Shown here: piece after piece, positions 12,579 to 25,287 of the stretch
Layout: every line of letters begins with the position of its first letter
Position numbering within the stretch: position 1 is the first letter of the stretch
Assembly (NCBI GenBank): GCA_013399115.1
Contig: VXAA01005665.1
Span: 1,067,373-1,131,372 of the forward strand
From: Anseranas semipalmata
Taxonomy: Eukaryota > Chordata > Aves > Anseriformes > Anseranatidae
DNA length: 64,000 bases
Direction: 5' to 3'
Translations under genes and position numbers: made by a program
The notes under the pieces: model-generated
The model's input: the letters and a program-made list of their open reading frames with translations, nothing else
What the model was told of the DNA's origin: nothing
The model's database searches: none

Positions 12579-13232
12579 GTTCTGCAGCCCACATATTATC
12601 GCACTTTTTTTTTTTCTGCTTCTCAAAACTGAGAAAGATATTTTTAGATCTTATGGTATAATAGATAAGTCTTCAATTTTATAATCATCCCTAAGTGCAG
12701 ACTATTATCATTGTTTATCAGTTATCACTGTCTATTCATGCTGCATTTTGCTAGTTGCTTAAATGTAGGGGATTTTTAGGAAAAAGATAAAAACCAAGTG
12801 CATTTTAGTTAGATTTCTGACTTGCATTATAGTAAGATAGGGATATTGATGGCATTTTAATAGAAATATGGATATTACATACAATTACTCATAAATATGC
12901 AAATGTAATTTATAGTTTTTATCTCTAGACATAGTCATAAATATCTGAACAGACAACATAAATGAACATAAGTGTATCCTAAGCAGCCCGTCTTTTCACA
13001 CTAGTATAAAATGATCATCACTGTTTCTGATGACATACCAATATATAGAGAAGCATACTACAATCTCTACAAAGATTTATGACTTCAAGCCTGCAAGGTA
13101 ATTGTCACAAATCAGTGTGACAAAGAATTAAACCTTTCAGAATTAATCATGTAAGGTCAATTGTGGCAAAACCATTTCCTGAATTTCAACAAAGCAGTAA
13201 TATAGTAAGTATAACCTAAAAGGTGTACTTTT

Positions 13233-13318
13233 TACATATAGGCATATATGCATATATGTATGTATACATGTGTACATATATATATATGCATACATATGTA
13301 TGTATCTATGAACATACA
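13233..13318. repeat. ATATGTA/ACATATA low-complexity tract
   Basis: About 85 bases of alternating purine-pyrimidine sequence with repeated CATATG, TATGTA and ATACAT units. It is a degenerate (TA)(TG) microsatellite. Confidence 0.8.
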
Positions 13319-14886
13319 TTTTCAGAGAAAATCCTGAAAAGATATGTTTACTAAAATTTATCTAACGTTTCTGGTAGATAAAGATGATTTTTTTGGTAAT
13401 CAAACATCAGATTTTAAGGGAAATGTTTGTGGTTGAATACATGTAGTTCAGAAGTTAAGAACTGCCACATTCACGGTGTTTGTTAAGTCCAATTATATAC
13501 ATTGTCTAGCTTGAAGATGTGGAACAACAATATTGAAAGAAAACATATCTGACTGGTGGTGTTTATGCATTACAGTAATGAAATAGTAATTAAAATACAG
13601 CTCAGTTTTTTTAAACCCTTGCATGGCTCTCTGTAAAATCATGTTGGTTTTTTTTCCTCAAACTTTGCATGCTTTGGATGTCATGAGTGAGGGGAGATGA
13701 TAAAATAGAATTTATATATTTGTCTATGCGTGCTATGAAATTTGCTTTACTCTTTTCCATACTATCACATAGTCTGCTGCGACACTGTGTAGCAGTGGTC
13801 AAGAGTTTAAGACTTTCATAATCAATGAGAAAAATGAACAGAAAAACAAAACACATCCGTGGAAGCAGACTTTCAGCACAAATAAGCATAATCTTATGAG
13901 TATTCAACAACTACTTCATGTACCCATATAGTGCCATTCAAACGGAAACTGCCCTGGAGGCACAGGAATTATGAGTCAGAAGTACTCATGGGCACCACTC
14001 ATCTGTGGAGATTAGCACACCCTTATTTCAGAAATGCACATGCGTATTGAGTAAGCAGATGAAACTATATATAGTAAACTGGGTTTGACACTGAAATAAG
14101 AGTAAATCTTATAAACTATATCTATGTGTTATATTCAGAGTCCTCTTGTTCAGTTGCATAGTGCCTTCAGGAAGTCATCAGCTTTTTCTTTGGTCCTCAA
14201 CAGTCCTGTGACGAAGGTACCCAATATCCACAAAGAATTCAGTCCTGCAACAGTCATGTCTTTTACCCAAAAACATAGGATGCATCTCTTAATCTCCTGT
14301 GGTGGAAGACATGAAGGAGCTCACCTCTTAGTGCTTTTCATATTGCTCTGGCTAAGCAGTAAAAACGGATCTGTTCCTACTCCCTTTGAAGCGGAATAAT
14401 TCACTGGCAGACAGTTCTCTAATACGGCATTGGAAATGGCAACTCAGAACTGAAGGAATGCTTTGCTGCAGGAGGATTTTCTCTTTTGGCATTTATCTCC
14501 CTGAAATCCAGCACTGCTATGTCTCTGATCCCATTTATGGATCTTCATCCTTCCTCTCTGAAGGCTGGAATTTGTGCTGCCTTTTTCATGAAGGTGAAGT
14601 TCCTACTCATCCCCACCCTGAAACCTGAGGGCTCCAGAGCACTTCAGGAGGTGATATTCTATGTGACTAGCTGTCTTAAAATTTTGTTTGTGCTTTATTA
14701 GCGCAAGAAAACTTCTGCTGGTCTCCTTTTTTTTTTCCTTTTAGGATTGTCTGATCATCAGAGGCCTTGTTCTCAAACATTTCATTCAGTGCTCTTTAAG
14801 TATTTTCTCAGACTTTGTTGAAGACTGTTTTTGTTAAGTGATGTAAAACAGCTGTTGAACTCTCTAGGTCACCTTTACTTTGTGGC

Positions 14887-15040
14887 ACAGAATCAGTTTA
14901 GGTTGGAAGGTCATCTGGTCTGCAGGTCATCTGGTCCAAGCCACCATGTAAGTAAGGCCCACTTAGATCTGGTTGCTCAGAGCCTTCCAATCAAATTGAA
15001 GTATCTCTAAGGTCAGAGATTCTACAGCTTCAGGTTAGGA
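14887..15040 (-). mobile_element. Diverged CR1 LINE fragment, antisense
   Basis: The segment opens with cacagaatcagtttaggttg and continues with 'ggtcatctggtccaagccacc', then 'ctggttgctcagagcc' and 'gagattctacagcttc'. That is the order of motifs in the reverse complement of the CR1 3' end in birds (agaatcat-ggttggaa, tcatc-agtccaacc, tgctcagggcc, ccacagcttctct). It is clearly diverged and contains an internal 16-base-period duplication of aggtcatctggtc (14908-14920 and 14924-14936). It is 5'-truncated, as most CR1 copies are. Confidence 0.8.
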
Positions 15041-18000
15041 AATTTGGTCTATCTTTATTTTATTTTATCATGGTTTTCTTACTTCCTTTTTATGCTTTCT
15101 GCTACCTAGAAGAACCTGCATGAATGTTTTTAGTGGGCTTCAGAAAGGGTAAATACTTGGATTTTGAGTAGAAGGAAGACTCTTGATTTGGACTACCATT
15201 GCGCAGGTGCTGCCAGAGGACATTCATGTTCAGGACAGAGTATATTGAACTTCTCTTGTGACATTTTGAAAAAGTCTAGTTCAGAAAGGTTTGAAAGAGT
15301 AAGGGGTAATTAAGCATGAAGAGGATTGTGCATAGCACCAAATTTGATGAAGCAGAGAACAAAATCTCCTGAAAAATCTCAGACTATCTGACTATGGTTG
15401 TTTCAGTGCATGAATACTTAAGGACTGTTCTTTAGTGCACCTGATCAGATTTGTTCAAGGTGAACTCTGTAAATGAGCCTTTCCTCTATCAAAGCACCAG
15501 TATGAAGGCCTCTTGACCTCTTAAGAAGTGCATTTTTGACTTCTTGGTGACAGTATTGTTGCAGGTATCTTCTGGCAGCAGTTAACACTAGTTTCCAGGC
15601 TGGTCGGTCTTATCAGAGCTGCTAATGATGCGTCAATTTTCAGTCAGCAGGTGAAAGAGAGAGGCTAAGTGTCTTCATTCAAATGTAATTAATTGAGGAA
15701 TGGAATTCTGTGCTCCACATTTTCACTTCTCTGATACGCTCAGTGTCAGCTGCTATTATAAAGTTATCTATAGAGCTGCCCCACTAACCTTCTGCAGCTA
15801 GACATTTGATGTTAAAATTCTTCAAAATTTAAATAGGAATTTGCAATAGTTGTTTTGATATTGGGAATGGCATGGATGAGTGAAGCCAACTGCTATTGCA
15901 GGAGGAGAAGCAGGTCATCCAGAAAGATCTCTGTTGTCTGTCTGTTGAGGAATAAAACGTTCCTTCCTGTTACTAAGAAGCCTGAGACCCTCAGATTAGA
16001 AATAGCAAATTCCCAGGAGGAGCCCCAAGTCCTAGGAAGAGACTGTTTACAGAGGGGAAGGTGTAACTGCCTTCACATTGCAAGATTTGTACTATCCAAT
16101 CTATATAAAACCATGGTGGATTAGTAGCTATTTCTGCCATTCTCTTTTCCCCCATGTTAGCTGAGTATGAAGTTACATTTTTAGTTTTCTCGGGGAAAAA
16201 TCTCTCTCATCTCATAGTCCCTCTGCTTCTCATAATGAAGTACTACTGTACGACCTACTCGGTCTATATATACATAATGCTATATTCTCTCTCCAAAACA
16301 GTTGTAAAAGCAGTACTTACATGGGTTCTAGGGGATGTCCTATTAATACCTTCAGTGTTTTTCTAACTTAATACTACACTTGTAGGTACTGTAAATGCCT
16401 TTCACTCTATTTCACTTTCCTCACCAGTCTGATATAAACACTATAATTTTCTGTATCCTGTTGGATATCTAAGAGATTATTTAGATGCATCTTCTTCTTG
16501 ACTTGTATTGTGTCTGTGTCCCAAAGAAATTGTCCTTAGTTTTGAGTTCCATAGGAGAGCACTTTTTTCTTTGTCAGCTCTTCTACAAATGCAGAAGTAT
16601 GTTGTTTCTGCCATGCTTTTAAAAGAGGAGATGGATCAGAAACATAAGATTGAATTTAGTTTCAGCAGTGCTACTTACAGCATACATCTCAATTTCTAAC
16701 ATAAATCATCATAGCAGTTGATACTCTGTCCAAATGTGTCTTGTCTAAGAGGTAAAGATCACTCTAGACTTTATTCACTTGATTTATTTTGTTTGTTCTC
16801 ATTACATCAATGAAATCAGTATCAGCTTATTTGAAGTTTAAATCAGGAGGGATTGCATGAAGAATGCTGTGCAAATATACTCTGGTATTGCCTAGATAGT
16901 TGTGCAATGACTTATATTGTCTTTTACTTAAGAATCAATTTATTTCTCAAGATTTTACAAGGTCTTCATCAATGGTCAAGTTCTGCACAACCATCTCTTT
17001 GATTTTCTTACAGTATATGATAAGATTTATTACATTGCTCTACATGAATATTTATTTTAGTAAATAATAGGTTTAATTCATCTTGTTGTTTTGACTTAAA
17101 ACCAGACAAACCAGGATAAACTGTGTTGACCATAATTCCCTGTATGGAAGGCCTATGGTTTAGATCCTTACTTAAGTACATATAATTAGACAAACATATT
17201 TCTCATTAGAGGTAGAATTATCCTGAAATCAAGCAAGTAACACAGCAGCTGTCCATTTTAGGAACAGGATGAAATAAACGTACATAAAGGAGACCCAAAT
17301 ACTACTGTTTGTCTTATTTGCATTATCTTCACAAAATTCTGAGCTATTCACTTATTAACATCAATCAGGCACTAGCTCTGTTGCAGAATTTTTTATTGAG
17401 GGATGGATAAATCTGGGTATCATCTGCATGACACATTGTACCATTATGGCAAAAAATACAAACTAGTGGAAGTGTATGGATGTTGAAAGTATGAATCCAA
17501 TATAGAGCCTAGGGAAACTCCATAACTCACGGTAGTTTGAAAGAGCATTTATTATGGTTACAAGGTTTCACCATTGAGACGTGTAGAAATGAAAACTTGT
17601 CAGATTCCACCTTTAATTCAAGGTCATTACAAAAAACTTGCCAAGGCTATCGTAGTAGCATAGCATGATCTGAAGCTGATTGAAAATTTTCAGATTTTCT
17701 AGTGCTATTGAAATAAGAACTTTCCCTTTCTAAAATCTTCTCCTAGTGTTTTTCAAAAGATAGTTTCACCTTCTAAAGGTGGAATTTTCGTATGTCACTT
17801 TAAAACAGTGAAAGCTTCTTTCATATCTTTGGGGCAAGAACAACGAAACTAATGAAGTCTTAATAACCATTCCTTTACTGACTCTTCTGTATTCCCTCCC
17901 TTGTAGTTTATAGTCACTGTTTCCAGTATGTAACCTCTGAGGTCTGGTGCTGTTCTCTGGTGATTAAATCATGTCCAATGGCTAAACCTGTGAGTTTCAA

Positions 18001-21000
18001 AGGTCTGGGTTTCATTTCTAGGTCTCCCACGGTATTACTTTGTGATTTCTCTTGGCACTTAAGGCCAAAGTTTTCTCATATTCAGCAGTCTGATGGGGAG
18101 GGCAGTGGTGATGAAGAACAAAATTGATGCTTGTCTGTGAAGACAACAAATATTTGAAAATGCCCTTATTAAGAGTGCAGAAGAAGGGCTTTGTAGGCCT
18201 GCATGGAACATATTGCCCCTCTTTTCTCACTTCTGTCAATAATTACACAGGACCAGGTATCTGAGAGATGAATTTAGGTAGGCAATTGAGTTTGTTTGCT
18301 TAATGTTATCGCATTTCTCCAGTTCTTGTTTTATTTTGTTGAAAAGAATATATTTTCAATTTTATGGTTAGCCTCTGAATATAAAAATATATTTTTGTAA
18401 TTCTTTTAAATGCAAAATTTCATGTTAGATCAAGATAATAGGTTATTTCACAGTTTCAATATTCCGTCAGATAATATAAAACATAATCACAGAATCTCAA
18501 AAAAAAATCATAAATATCTATTTTGATACATTATATATGCTATTTGTCAAAAGAGATTTGGAAGAAAAGTAAGTATCTGAGTTCTGACTTTTTTTAGAAG
18601 ATTCACAAAATATGTTAGTGTTTGGTTTGTTTGTTTCTTACAAGCTCTCTCTGAGCCTCAGAGGAAGAAAGCTGGAATCGTATAATGATGATAATAGTTC
18701 TTAACAAAGTTGCTGACTGCTCTTTACCCTTTCCAATTATATTTGGGAAATACTTGGCCCTAGCATCTGTAAGATCTTTCCAATATTGAGACAGCTGAGA
18801 TTTCCACATAATATTGTGTACACACAGTCCAAATGCTCACTGTTGTAATTCCAGCCAGAATCCTTCTACCATTCATTGTCCCTACATACTAAGGAAAGCA
18901 CCAAAATATGAATCGACTTTTTCTTTCTCAGATTGATGGACTATGTTAGCAGCACTGGAAAGAGCAGTTACACAATCCTGTATGTTCTCTTTACTCCCTA
19001 TAATACATTTTATTCCAGTATGTTCTGCAGAATAGATATAAACAAGGCAGCTGTTTTGGCAGTGTAACATGCTCATGAAAATTGTAGGTCACAATGGAAT
19101 AAAGCAGCCCTAGCAACACAGAAATAGCAAAGGAAAGTACAAAGCCTCACTGAAAAGAGATTGGTAGGGGCAGGCCATCGCTGTTGACATGCACTGTTCA
19201 TTTGAGAGACACCTACCCTGAGCCAGTATGTCAGTCATTTCTTGGCTAAACAGTTTAATAACCAGTGTAGAAGTCTTTGGAATGGAGTAGGATAACATCT
19301 GTTTCCATTCTTGTGAAACACAACATAGTTATGGGAGAGTGGCTGTAGGGAGGATGTTCCTTTTGAGGTGGACCCAGTTATCATGGACTAAAGCATTTTG
19401 TCAGTTGTTATTTCCTAGCTTTCAAATAAGTGATTCTTCCCTCCACAATGGTTAATGCAAATTCTGATTGCTTTTTTCAATTTAAATGTCCTTGTTCGGT
19501 TGTAAGGTATTTGGGACTGGATTGTCCAAAGCAGATTATTAGGGGAGCTTGCCATACTTGAATAGAACTCTGCTGAGAATTTAGATGCTTTATTTGCCAT
19601 CTAAATGGAAGTAGTATTGTAAAAGTGATTGTGATATCGAGCATTGAGCCCTTATGGTTATCTACAAAGAATTTTTGTGGGCAGTGCGTTGCATTTTGGA
19701 TGTGCAAGTATTGTGAACTCATGAGACTCATGCAGATGCGTATGGCCCGGTGAAGTCAGTTTTCGGATTCCAGCCAGATAAAACACCTTGCTTCAGAGTC
19801 CTGGATTTCCATTTAGGCACAGTAAAAAGGATGGATGTAGCGAGTACCTGAGATCTGCTCATGATATTGTTAGATGCAGTGGAGTTGGTGGCCATGGTTT
19901 CCTAATGTCTGGAAGTTGGGTGGTGCTACTGCTCTGAAGCAGGCTGTGGACTTCCCTTTATCCCAAATGTCTAGATTCTTCAACTTCTATCAAGAGAAAA
20001 TTCCTGACAGAAAAAAAGGAATTTAATAACAATACCTAAATGCTGGAGAAATGGTATAGTTATGTATCTCTGATCACTGATTTTTATTTCTCTGTTGATA
20101 GTTACAGGTGCATTTTAAAGCACAGACTTTTCTTCCAGGTTTGTTCCAACATTATTTTTTAACCAAAGGAAGTGGAGGGGGTGCTTTCAAACAAAAAGGA
20201 AAGGTTCGTTTGTTTGTTTTTCTCTTCATCTCAGATGCTCTTCTGAAAGAGATGACGAGCTCCTTTCTCAAGATCTGTTTCTTAAATCTCTGTGTGAGAT
20301 CCGATCTTCAGTGAATTTGTTTTACTTTAGTGGACAGTAGTCATTGAAACACAAGGTGTTTAAATGGCTGAGGATTCCCTGTTATTACTAACATTTGGTG
20401 CTGTATATTAATACTAGCTTCTTAGGGTGGTTCAGGCACAGGACCAGAAGAAAGGAAGTTAAAAACTTCCATGTGTGCCACCATTGTTTTATAGAGGATC
20501 TCTGTAAGCTTTTCCAAGGCAGCGTTACACCCTGCATTGCTCTGCTGTTCTTTCGAGGGCTAGGAGCATCAGGGTCTTCCCCACATTTTAATTAGATTAC
20601 GGGCTGCGTATAACAAAAAAGTAATGGAAAATACTTGAGCAGAGTATTGCACAGGGATTTCTGTGCTGTTCATACACAGCTACCTCAAAAATCTGGTCTG
20701 GTCAGAAACAGCTATGGGATTATTCAAGTGGATCTGTTGTCCACAAGATCCCATGGGTTGTTAGAGGTGGAGGAGAGACATATGCAGTGTTTGGTTACCA
20801 TGCACCTCGGGTTGTTGATCCCGAATTAACATCTTTGCTCACTGCTCGTCTGACTGCAGAATACCCAACTTGTTTTCCTTTAAGTTGATAAAATGAATTT
20901 CATCTCTTACAGAAACTAACTGGTGGCATTATATTGCCTTTATGTAGCTTCTCAGCTCAAGTACCAGAACCAGGACTTCATTTGGCCTATTGACAGTAAC

Positions 21001-23249
21001 AACAAATTTAAGCAGGAACCCAAGTCATTTATGTTTTGGAAACTCTTGTTGGCTCTCAGAAAGCTAAGCAGATGAACAGATGTGCTCCTGTTCTTCACAG
21101 GGTGCTGTAGCTGAAAGCGTGTCAGTAGCGGTACCCGAGGAAGGAGAAAATCTTCCTTTTTAGGAGCCAGACTATGAATTCAGGTCTGGAAGCTAAATAT
21201 TCTAAAGATGATTAAAAAAAAAATGATGGCAGACACTTATAATGACAGCATCTCTGAAACTGATAGAAGATTTAGTAATAACAAAGAAACACTGTAAATG
21301 TTGGATCTCTCATCTGTTATATCAACGTGCTGTTCATGGGCTCCCTGAAGAGCTAATAACAAACTAAATGTCATAATTCCACTGTGGTTTATAAAATACG
21401 GTAAGAATCATTAAAATGCTGTAACATGGCAGAAGTCCTTCAGAAGGAGTTGAGCATGAGATGAGTATGCAGAATACATAAACAATTATGCAAAGCTGTC
21501 CGAAGGGTGGGAAATTGGAACGAGGGCCTTGCAAAGGGATCTTGCACGATAGCTGCAAATCCAGTGGGTGCTGGCAGCAGCCTCCAGCAGGGGATCGACC
21601 CAGACTTCGCAGGTCCCCACGTGTCTTACAGCTGCTGTGGGAGGTTACTCTCAGGATGCCAAAGTTTGTAACTGTGCTCTGTTAGATTGTGTAAGCAAAG
21701 ATAAGACTGTAGGTTCCTGATTTATATCGGTGGGGGTGCGTGATAAAATACATCCAGTCCATCTCCTGGGGCTTGCTTTTTGGTTGTTAGTTTCTGTTGA
21801 GAGCACTGCAACCCTTTTTCATGAGAGGGGTGGCTCTTCTCTTTGTGTGCTTTTTCTAGTAATTATTATTTCTGCATGCATATGTAATACGTGTTGTGTG
21901 TGGTGCATCAGAAGTACGTGAAGTATTTATTGTAGTTGGATTTAGAAACAATTTTGCATAACCATAAGTTTCACAGGCTAGTAATTTTTGCTTTTCATAT
22001 CGTGCTTAGTAGCTTTCATAAATAAGACAGCTGAAGTCTTGCCTTTTTCCTCCATGATACTTTGCTGACCTCTCTCCAGCTTCCAGTTGTCTGTCATCTG
22101 CCACCCCTTTGTGCGTTCGCTTAGTTTTCATTCAAAACTATTTGTTTTCATTTGTTTTGAGGAATAGTAATTATTGCATTTATTGTCACTGATCTCTGGA
22201 AATGTAAAGTATGTCAGCTAATGCTTCCCAAATAGCAGCTCAAATGAAGGAAGAATATCAATCCCTGCATTGATGTCCATTTACATTTTAGGAATTTACA
22301 AGTGTATAAAACTAATGAGCTAATAATTCAGCATTCTTTTCAGATAATGTTATGTACAGAAATGAATAGGATGAATAGGCTTTCCTCCCGTGCTTAGGCT
22401 TCTCCTACAGAATTTAATTTTTGTAATGATTACCATAATGGACTGCCCATCCCACTCCAACAATAAATGTTCCCCAGGAGGCAGACTAATAAAATAAATG
22501 CTTCTCCAGAGCAGACATAATAAAATTCCTCTGATCTTTGGCTTATTCTCTCTCCAGAAGCTCAGAAGAAAAAATCAGCCTTGTAGCACTGTTGAGAGGT
22601 TGCAAGTTCTGGTTTCCGGTTCGCTAGCTTAGGAAGCAAGTTCCCAAGTCAGGGAAGTGCGTGCAAAATGTGCTCTGCCAACATTTCCCTTCCGTTTACA
22701 CTCGGGCAGCTTCCACTCCTGCTGATCTCAGTGTTTGCAAGGGAATGTGCCTCTACAGTTGTATCCACCAACCCTGCCAACAAATACGATGTGTTTCCCT
22801 GGTCCTTCCTGCCTGCCTTTTTTTTTTTTTCCCCCGCTCCATTTTGGTATGATTCATTGTTTTCTCCCAGTATTACAGGATGCAGCTTCATAATCTTCTC
22901 CTATTATTCCTTCTGCAATATTCAGCTACCATCTTGATTTGATCTAAATCTTTCAAAACATACTCAGTCATTTGTGTAAGTTATTGACAACCGTTTTAAT
23001 AACTTTACCTTCTTAAAATGAATTCTACTTCTAGTACTTCTGTGAAGAGCAAAGCATTATTTCCCATGATAATTCCTTAAAATAAGATGTCATATCAGAG
23101 ATTTCTGCTGTAAACTTGTCAATCTTAACTGCAGCATTTTACGTGTTTTCCAAAATACATGGATTTGTGATTGACTTTTTGAGGTACAATATTCTAGCCC
23201 TTTGGCTGCTTTTTAAAAGCAAACTGTGCATGGTATTCAGGAATGTAGA

Positions 23250-23305
23250 CAGCTATAAGAGATCGTTGTGATCATCAAGTCCAGTCTGTATGAACGATAC
23301 TTTGA
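23250..23305 (-). mobile_element. Probable ancient CR1/L3-like 3'-end remnant, antisense
   Basis: The string ttgtgatcatcaagtccagt preceded by 'ataagagatcg' resembles the reverse complement of the 3' end of old amniote CR1 elements (…ccattgtgatcatctagtctgacc…). That is the same broad family as the longer copy at 52.7-53.6 kb. Only about 50 bases match, so the boundaries are approximate and a chance resemblance is possible. Confidence 0.42.
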
Positions 23306-23398
23306 AGATTTTGTCATTGACTCGCTCATGCTGTCATGGCTGTTAATAATATTAATAGTAGTATAAAAATGAAATAGTGATGAGGAGTCCTTGTAGGG

Positions 23399-23456
23399 GA
23401 AAAAGAAAACACACACATACAAAAAAAAAAAAAAACACAAATAAAAAAAAAACACG
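23399..23456. repeat. A-rich tract with (CA) and poly(A) segments
   Basis: A-rich sequence with a short ACACACAC run and two poly(A) segments. Open frames on both strands across it are compositional. Confidence 0.8.
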
Positions 23457-24785
23457 AGCATTAATGACTTCTTGCATTCATTCTTCATTCTTCCTTCTTC
23501 ATTTCAGCTCTAGCCCGACATCATCTCCCATTAGCAAATTCTTCATGTTTCCCTACATTTGCTGTGCTGGTATCCATCTTCTGCCTCATTTACATGCTGG
23601 GTATATGGGATCTCATTCTAATACATTTAAGTAAAGATTAAGCTACTAAGCGTCTATTATCTGCCAGCAGTCAGATTAGCCTTGACTGATCTACGTTTGT
23701 TAACTTCATATTAATTTGCTGGCCTCAGTTGACTGACTGTGCCGGAGTTTCTGATCACTTCTTTCACCTCTTTCTGGTCATTTCCAGGGAACAAATTCAC
23801 TCATCCTTGCCAATCTATTCAAAATGACTTGATGGTGGATTTATTAGGTAGGGTTTTTTCGTCAAGACAATTGATGCTTAGCAAGTGTAATGCTGTTTAG
23901 TGGTGATTAAAAAAAAAAAGCAAGCGGTGGTAAAACAGCAAGCAGTGGGATTCAAAAAATACAAATTACATCTAATCTAATATAAATTACAGCTATAGTT
24001 CATATATAATAATTTCCTGATTGATGGTTTCATGTGTCCTTCTCAAAATAACTTGCTGCTGGCCGTTTTTCATTGACTTTGTATTGGCTTGTTACTTTAT
24101 TGGTATGCTAGGTATATGTAGAAATTCCTGTGCTATGTGTCCAGCGCTAATGTATTTGGTCAAGCTATGCATCTCTAAAGGACTTTTTTGGACATCTCCT
24201 TGTCTTTGCACCTTTTTGCATATAATTCCATGAGTATCTTCGACCTTCCATCGTATTCCATCCTGCTACATATATTGTAAATCCTGTTCCAGAATTTGTT
24301 ACCTGTATGCTTGTTAGCCACGCTCTCTAGTTCATCAGTTCATCAGGGATGGCCTTTACAATGATTATATATTTTTCTGGCGGTGATCTTTTTTTTTTTC
24401 TCCAGGCATTCATAGCATTATTTTAACTTATAAAATTTTCCCTTGGGGCTCAGGTATGCTTCCCGTTGCAAAGTTTCCCAGTGAAAGCCGGGGAGTGATT
24501 TGAATATGTGCAATATCACTCCCAACCAGGCTCGCTGCTCGTGTGGAGGCACAGCTTGGTACCCTGTCAACAGCTTGGAGCAGCGTAATGGGGAGCTCAA
24601 CACCTCTTCCAGTGCTCCAGTGACCAGGAGGGATTAATGCCTTGCTTTTCAGATCTTTCACTTAGCTTATCAGAGTACAAGCCTAAGGGTAAAAAGGTAT
24701 ATTCACTTAAAAACAGATTTTTGCGGTTATGGAACGAAGTTGTGAAAAAACAAAACATAATACAATATTGAGATACATTATATAT

Positions 24786-24788
<3 letters not shown>

Positions 24789-24829
<41 letters not shown>

Positions 24830-24834
24830 TACAC
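24789..24834. repeat. (AT)n(AC)n compound microsatellite
   Basis: About 28 bases of perfect (AT)n pass directly into about 13 bases of (AC)n, followed by ATACAC. This is likely length-polymorphic and prone to cruciform or Z-DNA structure. Confidence 0.95.
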
Positions 24835-25166
24835 TTATATCGGCTGCTTCAGCTAGCTTCTGTCTCCATCTCTCTCTGAGGGGATACAGGAATCTCTTCT
24901 GGTCTTGACACAGGGTCACTCCTGCTCGTGCTGTCTTTCAGGGGCCTTCCCCATGCTCGGGGCAAAAAAAAGAGTCCAGGAGCAAAAGCTGTTGAAATGT
25001 TTTCTGTGTGGGTCCAAGCTAGAATGCCAAAGTCTTGTTTTTTTTCCTTTCTGACGAAAATTATTTCCTATGATTTGCTACTGGAACAGTATTTGGCACT
25101 GCTGAGGGTACTGGTATTATCCTTGCTCCCACCTCTGGAAGTCTGATTTACAGTTCAGCCTTCGTT

Positions 25167-25182
25167 AAAAAAAAAAAAAAAA
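25167..25182. repeat. poly(A) run
   Basis: An uninterrupted A run of about 16 bases with no recognisable retrocopy upstream. Confidence 0.9.
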
Positions 25183-25251
25183 GATGATGAAACCTTGTAT
25201 CTCACTTCATAAGAGAAGTTAAATGTACGGTGTCTTGCTAGGCTGATCAGT

Positions 25252-25287
25252 GCTTCTTTTTCTTTCTTTCTTTCCTTCTTTCTTTTT
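25252..25287. repeat. (TTTC)n imperfect microsatellite
   Basis: A pyrimidine tract made of TTTC and TTCC units, about 35 bases long. Confidence 0.85.

Noticed and set aside
12397..12684. 95- and 65-codon frames around 12.4-12.7 kb as complete small proteins
   Set aside because: They read through splice sites. Only the 27-nt section between acceptor and donor has support as coding sequence.
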